Source: JAPOXR01 sp965199765
GTDB lineage: Bacteria > Pseudomonadota > Alphaproteobacteria > Rhodobacterales > Rhodobacteraceae
Assembly: GCA_965199765.1 (NCBI GenBank)
Contig: CBDATC010000002.1
Location: 248,001 to 312,000, forward strand
Length of the DNA: 64,000 bases
Direction: 5' to 3'
The notes below the pieces were generated by a model, which had not been told where the DNA came from, searched no databases, and worked only from the letters and a program-made list of their open reading frames with translations. Below are positions 52,434 through 61,811 of this stretch, piece after piece (within the stretch, counting starts at the first letter, position 1; every line of letters begins with the position of its first letter). The position numbers and the translations under genes were made by a program.

Positions 52434-53432
52434 TCAAGCTGAAGCTTGACCGGGTGGCGATGTTCGATCAATGCTGCGCGGCAAATTGAAAACGATATTC
52501 TCTTCTGTAGTGGTGACGGTTGATATGGTTGCGGAAAACCTGTCGGCAAGAGCGGCAATAATTTCATTCACCAAGCTTTCCGGTGCGGAAGCTCCGGCGG
52601 TAACTCCGATGGCTGAAGCGTTGGCCAAGGGTGCCCAATCAATCTCATCGGCACCTTGAGTCAATTGTGCAGACTTACACCCGGCTTGCAAGCCGACCTC
52701 CACCAGCCGACTTGAATTCGATGAATGCGGGGCACCCGCGACAATCAGCGCGTCGATACGAGGGGCGATCGCTTTTACGGCTTGCTGTCTGTTGGTCGCG
52801 GCGTAACAAATGTCGTCTTTTTTGGGACCCTTTATCTTTGGAAATCGAACACGAAGCGCTGCGATGATATCTGCGGTGTCGTCATGGCCTAGCGTGGTCT
52901 GGGTTATGAATGCGAGATGATTTGGATCCCGCGGCTCTAAAGTCTGCACGTCTTCGACGGTTTCTACCAACAACGCGTCTTGCGCATTGACATGGCCTAA
53001 AGTGCCGATTGTTTCTGGATGGTTTTTGTGGCCGATCATGACAACCTGCCGATTTGCGGCGACATGGTGTTTGGCTTCATTGTGTACTTTTGAAACCAGC
53101 GGACAAACCGCGTCGATAAAGTGCAGGTTGCGGGACTTTGCCTCTTCGATCACGGATCGAGGGACGCCATGCGCTGAAAAAATCACCGGTCTGTCATCCG
53201 GGCATTCGTGGAGTTCATCAACAAAAATGGCGCCCTTTTCGTGCAAGGCGTTCACAACCTGCCGATTATGCACGATTTCATGACGGACATAGACGGGCGG
53301 TCCCCATTGTTCGAGCGTTTGTTCGACAATTTTGATTGCTCGTTCAACTCCTGCGCAAAACCCTCTGGGCGCAGCAACGAGAATCTCTATCGGGAGTTTG
53401 TTCCTACCGGTTTCTTGTTTATCAGTACTCAT
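52434..53432 (-). CDS. ispH: 4-hydroxy-3-methylbut-2-enyl diphosphate reductase
   Basis: Last enzyme of the non-mevalonate isoprenoid pathway, a [4Fe-4S] reductase. The 332-residue protein has the start ILVAAPRGFCAGVERAI with the first cluster cysteine, PVYVRHEIVHNRQVV, DAVCPLVSKVHNEAK with the second, CYAATNRQQAV with the third, and APHSSNSSRLVEV. I place the start at ATG 53432 (MSTDKQETG); the frame continues to 53453. Confidence 0.96.
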   Translation of the reverse strand: MSTDKQETGRNKLPIEILVAAPRGFCAGVERAIKIVEQTLEQWGPPVYVRHEIVHNRQVVNALHEKGAIFVDELHECPDDRPVIFSAHGVPRSVIEEAKSRNLHFIDAVCPLVSKVHNEAKHHVAANRQVVMIGHKNHPETIGTLGHVNAQDALLVETVEDVQTLEPRDPNHLAFITQTTLGHDDTADIIAALRVRFPKIKGPKKDDICYAATNRQQAVKAIAPRIDALIVAGAPHSSNSSRLVEVGLQAGCKSAQLTQGADEIDWAPLANASAIGVTAGASAPESLVNEIIAALADRFSATISTVTTTEENIVFNLPRSIDRTSPPGQASA

Positions 53433-53478
53433 TGCTGCATCTCGCTCTTTCATGATTGCCTTGTCCGCACACTGAACA

Positions 53479-54864
53479 CTATCCGCGTTGGGCGAGGACC
53501 CGTGCCCAAGTTCGTGTGCCTTTCCGAAAACTCTCTAGATCGTATTTTTCATTTGGTGAATGGATTCGGTCATCGTCATTACCAAATCCAGCCAAAATAG
53601 AATCCATGGATAGAATCGATTTGAAGTGACCGGCGATCGGAATGGATCCACCGCTTCCGGCGAACACCGCATCGTTTTGCCACTCCTGTGATAGAGCCGA
53701 CTTCACCGTTTCAAACAATCTGTGATTCGTCGGAAATTGACTGGCGCACGCGGCTCCGTGTCCTTTGAACTCTACCGAGCAGTCTTTGGGAATCATTGAC
53801 CGCACATATGTGCGGAAGCGCTTTCTTATTTCCAGCGGGTCCTGACCGTTAACCAAGCGGAAGCTCACCTTCGCGCCTGCCTCGGATGGCAGAACGGTCT
53901 TGAAGCCCTCGCCGCTGTATCCACTCCATAGGCCATTGATTTCGCATGTCGGACGTGACCAAATCATTTCAAGCGGGGACCGGTCGCGTTCGCCCGCAGG
54001 TTCGGAAAGTCCTACCGAGGCTAGGAAATCTTTGCTGGAGAAATTAAGCCCGTCCCACTGATCGCGCAGCTCATCGGAAATCTCCGCCACGCCATCATAA
54101 AATCCGGGAACCGTTATTCGGCCGTTTTCATCGTGCAGGTGTGACAAAATCCGCGCCAAAACGCGGCCGGGATTCATCGCCAAGCCTCCGAACATTCCGG
54201 AATGAAGATCCTGATTGGGACCGGTAATCGTGATTTCTTCGCCAAGGAGTCCGCGCAGCATCGTGATGACCGCTGGAGTCTGCCGGTCGAAAAGACCTGT
54301 GTCGCAAATGAAAGCGATATCAGCGCTCAGCTCATCTTTATTGGCTTCCAAGAATGGAATGAGGGAAGGCGATCCTGATTCTTCCTCGCCCTCAAACAAA
54401 AATAAAATGTTGTGTGGAACCTGACCGGTGATTTTTTTCCAAGCGCGGCAGGCTTCTATGAAGGTCATCAACTGGCCTTTGTCATCGCTTGCGCCGCGCG
54501 CTCTAAGGACTTTACCGTATGTGCGGTTTTCTATTTTTGGTTCAAAAGGATTGTGTTCCCACAACTCCCATGGATCCACCGGCTGAACATCGTAATGACC
54601 GTAGAACAATTGCCTGCGGCCATCCGCCGGTCCATGCGCAACAACCATTGGATGTCCTGACGTCACGCGCTTAGATGCTTCGAATCCAATGTTTGCAAGC
54701 TCTGCTGTCAACCAATCCGCCGCGCGTTCGCAATCGGCTTTGTAGGCTGGATCTGTTGAAATCGAAGGAATTTTCAAGAACTCTATCAGCCGATCAACAG
54801 CTTCGCCTTGTGCTCTGTCAATTTCATCCAACACACCCTGCAATGACAACGCACACTCCTTCAT
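53479..54864 (-). CDS. M20 family dipeptidase/metallohydrolase
   Basis: A 461-residue zinc aminoacylase/dipeptidase-type enzyme (M20 clan, ArgE/DapE/CPG2 relatives). The metal-site motifs are FYGHYDVQPVDP (His, Asp), ARGASDDKGQLM (Asp), LFEGEEESGSPS (catalytic Glu) and FICDTGLF. The lid domain lies at about 200-310. Starts at ATG 54864 or, more attractive, at the TTG at 54849 which has AAGGAG six bases upstream. Gene is 25 bp upstream of ispH in the same direction and likely cotranscribed. Confidence 0.92.
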   Translation of the reverse strand: MKECALSLQGVLDEIDRAQGEAVDRLIEFLKIPSISTDPAYKADCERAADWLTAELANIGFEASKRVTSGHPMVVAHGPADGRRQLFYGHYDVQPVDPWELWEHNPFEPKIENRTYGKVLRARGASDDKGQLMTFIEACRAWKKITGQVPHNILFLFEGEEESGSPSLIPFLEANKDELSADIAFICDTGLFDRQTPAVITMLRGLLGEEITITGPNQDLHSGMFGGLAMNPGRVLARILSHLHDENGRITVPGFYDGVAEISDELRDQWDGLNFSSKDFLASVGLSEPAGERDRSPLEMIWSRPTCEINGLWSGYSGEGFKTVLPSEAGAKVSFRLVNGQDPLEIRKRFRTYVRSMIPKDCSVEFKGHGAACASQFPTNHRLFETVKSALSQEWQNDAVFAGSGGSIPIAGHFKSILSMDSILAGFGNDDDRIHSPNEKYDLESFRKGTRTWARVLAQRG

Positions 54865-55342
54865 CTTTTTGCTAAAGCTATTTTTTGTTCAATGGCACTT
54901 CATACCAGTGCTGACTCGGAATGTCACCCGGTCAGTTTGTGCAACCGAAACTGCGAGAAATCGGCCCCGCCCCGCCCTTGACACACAATCGATCCCGCGG
55001 CGATGCTGTTGAAGGCATTCGAAGGTTGATTGCCTCGAACCCGGATTCGAACCCCAACGAGAGCGGGTCGAACGCGCGGTCGCAATCAAGCCGGTGATCA
55101 TCCGCCGCCTGAACACAAGATAATCTGGCGGGGTTAGACTGCACTCGCAAACCACGCCCGATTCTGCGGGATGCCGCTGAGGGCGGGAGAACCAAGCATC
55201 ATCAAACAGATGCCGCGTCCAAACAAAATTAAGGGTGAAGGTTAGGTTGCGCCTCGGCGGAGTTCGTATATGCCGGGCTCAGCCAGCAGTCTGCAAAGGG
55301 TCCAGCAGACTTCAGCCAATTGCTACTGGTTTTCTGCTCTGG
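54865..55342. other. GC-rich gap with no recognised gene
   Basis: Roughly 480 bp between mnmA's 3' end and the M20 gene. It is more GC-rich than neighbouring spacers, with the segment 54950-55200 able to form several short hairpins, and includes a T-loop-like GGTTCGAATCC on the minus strand. I could not fold it into a tRNA, tmRNA, RNase P or SRP RNA. Open frames on the minus strand show no domain. Confidence 0.35.
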
Positions 55343-56542
55343 TCAAATGATTTTTTCAGTCGATTGAATCCATCCACCGCCAAGAACCCTATCGCCTTCC
55401 GGCGCGTAAAACACACACGCCTGGCCTGGCGATATACCTTCCTCTGGTTCAGCCAAAACAACTTCTGCCTTATCTCCGCTCAAAGCCCGAATTGTTGACT
55501 CTCTAGGCGGTCGGGTCGAGCGCACTTTCACCCGCATCTCCCAGCAGCAATCTTCATCAAATGGCTCGTCACCCAGCCAATTCACGCCATCAATATGTAT
55601 CTTTATCGTCGCGAGGGCGCTCTTAGGTCCGACGACGACCTGCCGGGTATCCGGGTCGAGCTTCACGACATACAGGGGTTCCTTGAGACCTCCGATGGCC
55701 AGACCGCGTCGTTGGCCAACCGTGTAGTGGATAATTCCCTGGTGCGTTCCAAGCGTGCTGCCGTCAATTCCGACGATTTCACCGGGTTCCGCGGCATCTG
55801 GACGCAGTTTCTTGATGACATCCGCATAATTTCCGTTTGGAACGAAACAGATGTCTTGACTGTCTGGTTTATCCGCTACGGTTAACCCGTATCGGCGCGC
55901 AAGATCACGAGTTTCCATCTTTGATGTCATCGAACCCAACGGAAACCGAAGGTATTTCAATTGTTCAGCGGTTGTCGAGAAGAGGAAATAGGACTGATCG
56001 CGTTGCCTGTCCTTGGCTCGATGCAATTCGGGACCGAACCGTCCATTGATGCGGCGGATATAATGCCCCGTGGCCATACAATCGCCATCCAGATCCTGGG
56101 CTGTTTCGAGCAGTTCCTTAAACTTTACACGCTCATTGCACCGAATGCATGGAATCGGTGTGGCCCCTGCCAGATAGCTGTCAGCAAATTCGTCAATTAC
56201 GGCGTCACGGAAAAGCGACTCATAATCAAGAACATAGTGGGGGAAGCCGAATTCAGATGCGATTCTTCGCGCGTCATGAATATCTCGGCCGGCACAACAG
56301 GCTCCCTTTTTGGCAAGCGCATCGCCGTGGTCGTACAGCTGAAGCGTGATGCCGACCACATCGTATCCCAGCTCTGCCAGCATCGCGGCAACAACTGAAC
56401 TGTCCACACCACCAGACATGGCGACAATCACCCGCGTATCGCAGGGTTCTTTGGCAAAGCCCAGTGAATTCAATTCCACTCCGGCCGTGTGCTCCGGTTT
56501 GGCCAAGTTTCTTTCCTGCAAATTTGGTCGGGTCCCAGTCAT
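55343..56542 (-). CDS. mnmA: tRNA-specific 2-thiouridylase MnmA
   Basis: Thiolates the wobble uridine (s2U34) of tRNA-Lys, -Glu and -Gln. 399 residues: PP-loop AMSGGVDSSVVAAML, the catalytic CxxC-like pair in PCIRCNERVKF and GKPDSQDICFVP (second active cysteine), DQSYFLF, and TVGQRRGL. The first 35 residues precede the conserved start VIVAMSGGVDSS and may be a short extension. Confidence 0.95.
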   Translation of the reverse strand: MTGTRPNLQERNLAKPEHTAGVELNSLGFAKEPCDTRVIVAMSGGVDSSVVAAMLAELGYDVVGITLQLYDHGDALAKKGACCAGRDIHDARRIASEFGFPHYVLDYESLFRDAVIDEFADSYLAGATPIPCIRCNERVKFKELLETAQDLDGDCMATGHYIRRINGRFGPELHRAKDRQRDQSYFLFSTTAEQLKYLRFPLGSMTSKMETRDLARRYGLTVADKPDSQDICFVPNGNYADVIKKLRPDAAEPGEIVGIDGSTLGTHQGIIHYTVGQRRGLAIGGLKEPLYVVKLDPDTRQVVVGPKSALATIKIHIDGVNWLGDEPFDEDCCWEMRVKVRSTRPPRESTIRALSGDKAEVVLAEPEEGISPGQACVFYAPEGDRVLGGGWIQSTEKII

Positions 56543-56800
56543 AGCCGCAATATAGGGTCTGGCAACCCAATTTTACAGCCAACATCCATTACAAATTAAT
56601 CGCTCTTGGATCGATTGCAGTGCAGGAAATTCTGATATGCTTAGCGTTCGACGACACAGAAACGTTCATTCTCTAAATGCTTTGAATCGGCGTTGCTGAA
56701 TGCCTATGAATTGCCGGCAGTGTTATCGTTGAATAAATGGCCAGCGCAGCATGATGGAAGCTCCTGGACGAGCATGATGAAGAATTCGAGGTGATTCAGC

Positions 56801-58960
56801 ATGTCAGATACGAAGAATATCGTGGCTGAGGAGCTCACCGAAACTCAAGCTGAGGAACTCGTCGTTGAATTGGCGAATCGAATTAATTGCGCGAACAAAG
56901 CCTATTTTGGTGAAGACAATCCGTTGATGAGCGACGGCGAATATGATGATCTCAAGCGTTTGTTGGGAAAAATTGAAAACCGATTTCCTAAACTCAAATC
57001 AGCTTCCAGTCCGACCGGAAGAGTTGGTGCGCCTCCATCTGATGGATTTAGGAAGGCTACGCATGCGCAGCAGATGCTATCATTGGATAATGCATTTTCT
57101 CCGCAAGACATTGAAGAATTCGCCGCACGTGTCCGGCGATTTTTGGGATCGTCTGCTGATGAGCCAATCGAATTCACCGCAGAACCCAAAATTGACGGCC
57201 TTTCTGTCTCCTTAACCTATGAAAATGGTGAATTGAAACAAGCGGCAACCAGAGGCGATGGCGCCGTTGGTGAAATCGTCACGGCGAACGCTTTAACCAT
57301 TTCGGATATTCCGCAAACCATAGGAGATGCGCCGGATTTCATGGAAGTGCGAGGAGAAGTCTATATGGCGCATGTGGATTTCTCGGCTTTGAATGAATCT
57401 TTGAGGGAAGCGACGGAAAAAGATAAAAAGGTGAGGACCTTCGCCAATCCGCGAAATGCCGCAGCTGGATCACTCCGGCAATTGAACAGCGAAGTCACTC
57501 GTTCGCGCCCGCTTCGTTTCTTTGCGCATGGTTGGGGCAAGCTGTCTTCACCTCTTGCCGCCGACCAGCTCACAGCGATCAATCGACTTGCCTCTATGGG
57601 TTTTTCAGTGAATCCACACATAACCTTGTGTACGGAAATCAGACAGATGATCAGCGCCTTTGACGAGATCGAAGAAAAGCGTCCTTCGCTGGGATATGAT
57701 ACCGACGGCGTCGTCTACAAAATCAACAACATTTCTCTCCAATTTCGGCTAGGCAACAGTTCAACGGCGCCTCGATGGGCAATCGCAGCGAAATTTCCTG
57801 CTGAAACAGCTTGGACAGAACTGAATGCGATAGAAATTCAAGTTGGGAGAACAGGTGCGCTTTCACCGGTGGCTCGGCTTAAGCCGATTAACGTGGGAGG
57901 TGTCGTTGTCTCAAACGCTACTCTGCACAATGAAGACTACATCAAAGGAATCGGCGCCGACGGCAATCCAATCAGAGATGGGAAAGATCTGCGTGTAGGA
58001 GATTGGGTAAAGGTTTATCGGGCGGGGGACGTGATCCCGAAGGTTTCGGATGTTGACTTGTCCAAGAGAGCTGAAGAATCGGAACCGTACCAGTTTCCGG
58101 AAACTTGTCCTGTATGCGGAGCCGCTGCTGTCCGTCCGGATGGAGATGCTGTCCGGCGTTGCGCCGGAGAATTCACCTGCGAAGCACAGCAGCTTGAAAA
58201 GCTGCGGCATATTGTTTCGCGTCCGGCGCTTAATATTGAAGGTTTGGGTCCAAAAATCCTTGAGCAGTTCTTTGAAGAAGGCCTTCTCAAGGAACCATCT
58301 GATATTTTTAAGCTCAAAGACAGTCTGGAAGCTAAAGGGATCAATCTCGCAGAGCGCCCGCTATGGGGCGAGAAGTCGGTGTCGAACCTTTTCAATGAAA
58401 TTGAGTCCAAAAGAGCGGTGCCATTCGCGCGACTCCTGTTTGGATTGGGCATACGGCATGTCGGGGAAGTGGTGGCCGAGCGCATCGCCCTCTATTACGG
58501 TGATTGGAAGACATTTGAGGCAGCGATCATTCAAGCCGCCGAACGGGAGAGTTCTGCTTGGATTGAATTACAATCTATCGAAGGGATTGGTCAGCGAATT
58601 GCCGAAGATTTGATTTCGGCGTTCCATAATGACGCAGCGTTTGCGGCCATCAATCGGTTGATCGAACAACTGGAAATCATTCCTGTTGAAGAGCAAATGG
58701 AAAGCAGCAGCGCATTGATGGGAAAGATGATCGTCTTCACTGGCGCTTTGGAACGAATGACACGCGCAGAAGCCAAATCCCGTGCTCAGGCGCTGGGTGC
58801 GAAAATCTCCGGAACAGTGTCCGCCAGGACCGACATTGTGGTTGCTGGGGACAAAGCGGGTTCCAAGGCGCGCCAGGCGGCAGATTTGGGCATTCAGATT
58901 CTAAATGAAGCCGAATGGATTGAAATGCTGGATTCTGAAGGAAATTCGTTGTTCACATGA
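56801..58960 (+). CDS. ligA: NAD-dependent DNA ligase
   Basis: Seals nicks using NAD. 719 residues in the standard order: NAD-binding Ia domain, adenylation domain with the active-site lysine in EPKIDGLSVSL, an OB fold (QVGRTGALSPVARL), a zinc finger CPVCGAAAVRPDGDAVRRC with C in FTCEA, helix-hairpin-helix repeats (FGLGIRHVGEVVAE), and a C-terminal BRCT domain (MIVFTGALERMTRAEAK). The gene is monocistronic. Confidence 0.97.
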   Translation: MSDTKNIVAEELTETQAEELVVELANRINCANKAYFGEDNPLMSDGEYDDLKRLLGKIENRFPKLKSASSPTGRVGAPPSDGFRKATHAQQMLSLDNAFSPQDIEEFAARVRRFLGSSADEPIEFTAEPKIDGLSVSLTYENGELKQAATRGDGAVGEIVTANALTISDIPQTIGDAPDFMEVRGEVYMAHVDFSALNESLREATEKDKKVRTFANPRNAAAGSLRQLNSEVTRSRPLRFFAHGWGKLSSPLAADQLTAINRLASMGFSVNPHITLCTEIRQMISAFDEIEEKRPSLGYDTDGVVYKINNISLQFRLGNSSTAPRWAIAAKFPAETAWTELNAIEIQVGRTGALSPVARLKPINVGGVVVSNATLHNEDYIKGIGADGNPIRDGKDLRVGDWVKVYRAGDVIPKVSDVDLSKRAEESEPYQFPETCPVCGAAAVRPDGDAVRRCAGEFTCEAQQLEKLRHIVSRPALNIEGLGPKILEQFFEEGLLKEPSDIFKLKDSLEAKGINLAERPLWGEKSVSNLFNEIESKRAVPFARLLFGLGIRHVGEVVAERIALYYGDWKTFEAAIIQAAERESSAWIELQSIEGIGQRIAEDLISAFHNDAAFAAINRLIEQLEIIPVEEQMESSSALMGKMIVFTGALERMTRAEAKSRAQALGAKISGTVSARTDIVVAGDKAGSKARQAADLGIQILNEAEWIEMLDSEGNSLFT

Positions 58961-59016
58961 TACAATTTCAGTAGACGCCTGATACGAGCTAAAGCACCCG
59001 CTCAGCATTGTGCCAT

Positions 59017-59499
59017 CTATCGATCGGAAAACGACAATTCCGGTAGATTTTGACGATTTTGCGATTCGGCTTTATCGAACGCTGAAAGCGTTGCTTCGAG
59101 CGCCAGCAAAATTGATGCGTGCCGATTCTTGAAATCCTTCGCGGGCCTTAGGACATGAAGATCTTCAAACGGCGCAGAAGGGGGAGGCGCATCCTCCGTC
59201 AGCATGCCCTCCAATTCGGCCAACGCCTTGGCTATGATTTCCCGACTGCAGCCGATCACATTAGCACCGACAACTGAGGCGGCGGCTTGACCAAGAGCGC
59301 ACGCTTTAACATTCTGCGCAAAGGCCGCGACGATGCCATCCCTAATAACAATTTCGACAGATACGGTGGAACCGCAAAGTGGCGAACGAACCTTTGACTT
59401 TGTCTGCGGATCTTCAAGCGGCTCGGTCAGCGGAATTTCAGCGGCAAGCGCTAAAATCCGCGGTGAATACAGCTTGATGAGGTCTCCGTCATCGCTCAT
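59017..59499 (-). CDS. NifU/IscU-like iron-sulfur cluster scaffold protein
   Basis: A 160-residue protein with the IscU fold. Cysteines at SPLCGSTVSV and KACALGQAAAS sit where the first two cluster ligands of IscU occur. The third, in IscU LHCSILA, reads RHASILL here, so the ligand is Ala; the nearby Asp is Ser as well. That pattern is found in a widespread alphaproteobacterial subgroup annotated as iron-sulfur cluster assembly scaffold, so assembly function is not certain. It is divergent from hisI. Confidence 0.8.
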   Translation of the reverse strand: MSDDGDLIKLYSPRILALAAEIPLTEPLEDPQTKSKVRSPLCGSTVSVEIVIRDGIVAAFAQNVKACALGQAAASVVGANVIGCSREIIAKALAELEGMLTEDAPPPSAPFEDLHVLRPAKDFKNRHASILLALEATLSAFDKAESQNRQNLPELSFSDR

Positions 59500-59552
59500 C
59501 TCTTGATCTCATGAAATTGGTTCTGAAGACAATTTAAGTAAGGATTAGAAAA

Positions 59553-59912
59553 TTGCAAAAAATTACTTGGAATAATTGCAAGGCAATGCTTCGATTCACT
59601 TCCGATGGATTGATTCCGGTCATCGTTCAGGATGCTTCTGACAACACGGTATTGATGATGGCTTGGATGAACGCAACCGCATTGCGGCGAACGCTGGAAT
59701 CATCTCAAATGACCTACTGGTCGCGTTCCCGCCAGTGCTATTGGGTTAAAGGAGAAACCAGCGGCAACCGACAAACTCTAGTGCATATGAGTGCGGATTG
59801 CGATGGCGATTGCCTACTCGCAAAGGTCAACCAAATTGGCCCAGCCTGTCACACCGGCAAGCGAAGTTGTTTCTTTGAAACCATGTTTGTTACAACTTCT
59901 TCTTCTGATTGA
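59553..59912 (+). CDS. hisI: Phosphoribosyl-AMP cyclohydrolase
   Basis: Third step of histidine synthesis. 119 residues with MMAWMNATALRRTLESSQMTYWSRSR, then the metal site SADCDGDCLL and the zinc-binding CHTGKRSCFF. I use the TTG at 59553 since AAGGA lies about eight bases upstream; ATG at 59586 would remove the first conserved strand. The gene lacks a fused HisE domain. Confidence 0.93.
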   Translation: MQKITWNNCKAMLRFTSDGLIPVIVQDASDNTVLMMAWMNATALRRTLESSQMTYWSRSRQCYWVKGETSGNRQTLVHMSADCDGDCLLAKVNQIGPACHTGKRSCFFETMFVTTSSSD

Positions 59913-60300
59913 AATCCCCGCTTCGACTTCTTGGTATTGTTTTGTCAAAGAAAGGAAGAAAGCGCAGGCAGTCGACCGGGAAGTGTTGCTGTTTGCAAAA
60001 AAAATGCTGTTGTCCGGGTCGGAACGTTCTCGGTGCAGCGGGCGGTAAACCAACTTCAAAGCCTAGAAATAGAATCGCTGCCTCTCACATGCTCACCCCG
60101 GACCAAAGCCGGATACAACTCCGAGCGCACCTCTTCGGCACTCTCAATGCCGCTGAAAATAATAGCGGAATCCTCGACGACAAAATCAACCCGATGCAGC
60201 CCCGTGTTTGCTGGAACAGGCTTATCGCTCGCCTGCAAATCGTCTGCGGCGGCTCCCGCTCAGATTCAAATTTGCCAAAACAGTGTGTTCGAAGCTGGAC
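59913..60300. other. Gap between convergent hisI and gluQ
   Basis: About 390 bp. A minus-strand frame at 60056-60238 (60 codons, containing PANTGLHRVDFVVEDSAI) has coding-like composition but no start site or family that I recognise. Possibly a small gene or remnant. Confidence 0.3.
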
Positions 60301-61170
60301 TCACAGTCCAACCATACGTCTGATATCACACGGCGTGAGACCGGATTCTCGAAGAGACCGAAGAGTGGTCGAACGATTGCGCTTAGCCAGCCTGAAACCG
60401 TCTTTATCCCGGATCAATCGATGATGGCTCCAAACCGGTGGCTTTAAGCCAAGCAACTGCTGCAGCAATCGATGCAATGGAGTTGCTCCGAACAAGTCTT
60501 CACCTCTGGTGACCCGTGTGATTTTTTGTTCCGCATCATCGACTACGACTGACAAATGATAGGAAGTTCCTATGTCCTTCCTTGCCAGAACAAAGTCTCC
60601 GTGCTGGTGCAGAAGATGATCGATATTGAGTTGAATGAATCGAGACTGCAGCGGGCTGACCTCAACAAAACCGAGCTGCCCCACGCGGTCGTTGCCTCCG
60701 AGAGCTTCGATTGCCTTACGCATATCCAACCGAATAGCCTCGCCCGGCTGTAACGTTCTGATGTGCCGCCCGCGGCAGGTTCCAGGATAAACGCTTGGCC
60801 CTTCAAAATCGGTTTGATCAGCGAAAGCGACTTCTTGCGGAGCAGATAACGCATTCCGGATATCCTTCCGCGTGCATCCGCATGGAAAGCAAACGCCTTG
60901 TTCTATGAGGCGGTCAAGTGCTTCAGTATAAGCAGGCTGCCTTTGTGATTGCCGCATGACGGGTTTCGGCCATTCCAAGCCAAGCCAGGTTAAGTCTTCA
61001 AATATCGCTTGGATATAAAATTCTCGGCATCGAGCTATGTCGATATCGTCGATCCTTAGGAGGAATTCGCCATGTTTGGAACGAACCGAGTCCCAGTTGG
61101 TCAGGGCAGAAAATGCATGCCCAAGATGCAGCAAACCGGTTGGTGAGGGGGCAAACCGGTCCCGTAGCAT
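60301..61170 (-). CDS. gluQ: Glutamyl-queuosine tRNA(Asp) synthetase
   Basis: A truncated glutamyl-tRNA synthetase-like enzyme (289 residues) that attaches glutamate to queuosine-34 of tRNA-Asp. It has the catalytic start RFAPSPTGLLHLGHAFSA with the HIGH-type motif and a zinc-site cluster in CFPCGCTRKDI with a later YPGTCRG. The KMSKS counterpart is AKRNRS. The anticodon-binding domain of true GluRS is absent as expected. Overlaps the methyltransferase region downstream of its start at 61171 by none; the two genes are adjacent and codirectional. Confidence 0.93.
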   Translation of the reverse strand: MLRDRFAPSPTGLLHLGHAFSALTNWDSVRSKHGEFLLRIDDIDIARCREFYIQAIFEDLTWLGLEWPKPVMRQSQRQPAYTEALDRLIEQGVCFPCGCTRKDIRNALSAPQEVAFADQTDFEGPSVYPGTCRGRHIRTLQPGEAIRLDMRKAIEALGGNDRVGQLGFVEVSPLQSRFIQLNIDHLLHQHGDFVLARKDIGTSYHLSVVVDDAEQKITRVTRGEDLFGATPLHRLLQQLLGLKPPVWSHHRLIRDKDGFRLAKRNRSTTLRSLRESGLTPCDIRRMVGL

Positions 61171-61788
61171 CTACTGCTTCCGCAGAATGTATACCGTCGA
61201 AGACATTCCAATACCGGGAAGATGGGCTCCGTGCTCTTTGAAAAGCAAGTGAGCTGCTGCTGTGTCAACATATTCAAAGACACGGTTCTCGAACACTGGA
61301 TCCTGTAACGTGTGTTCGTTGAACGAAAATGTAAGCGTTCCACCTTTAGGCAGCGCCCTGATTAGATCGTCCATCAATCCGATTGGCGCCGCGCCAACAC
61401 TGATTACTCCAATCGCGGTGATATGTTGATATTCACCTTCAGTAAATTGCACAGGGTTCTCAAAGTCGGAACACCAGAGATTTCGGTAGATGTTTTTTTG
61501 GCGGGCGACCTCCAGCATGCGTTCGGAAAGGTCGCATCCATCAATGTTTTTGAATCCCGCTTCGGCCAAAGCTTCTCCTGACATTCCAGTTCCGCAGCCA
61601 AAATCAAGAACCGGGCTGAACAGGTTGTCAATTGCTCCCGCAAGCGCTTCGGCACAGCGTTTGGGGGTGGCATATCCGTTCTTTTTAATCTCCTCATCGT
61701 ATGTGACCGACCAGTCATCATACAAAGCCACCATATCTTCGTGCGAATTGACTCTATAAACATCATCAAGAAAGCGTTTCTTCTTCAC
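61171..61788 (-). CDS. Class I SAM-dependent methyltransferase
   Basis: A 205-residue protein with AdoMet motif I VLDFGCGTGMSGEAL and acidic GCDLSERMLEVA. YDDWSVTYDE near the start is a feature of a small Rhodobacterales family. The role is unknown. It ends right where gluQ begins, one transcript likely, and lies downstream of gyrA by 23 bp. Confidence 0.85.
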   Translation of the reverse strand: MKKKRFLDDVYRVNSHEDMVALYDDWSVTYDEEIKKNGYATPKRCAEALAGAIDNLFSPVLDFGCGTGMSGEALAEAGFKNIDGCDLSERMLEVARQKNIYRNLWCSDFENPVQFTEGEYQHITAIGVISVGAAPIGLMDDLIRALPKGGTLTFSFNEHTLQDPVFENRVFEYVDTAAAHLLFKEHGAHLPGIGMSSTVYILRKQ

Positions 61789-61811
61789 ATCGTGCTCCTC
61801 GCTGCTCCATG

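Noticed and set aside
54930..55250. tmRNA or tRNA-like RNA on the minus strand because of GGTTCGAATCC
   Set aside because: The T-arm stem does not pair properly, no CCA end follows and no tag-peptide reading frame of the ANDN type is seen.
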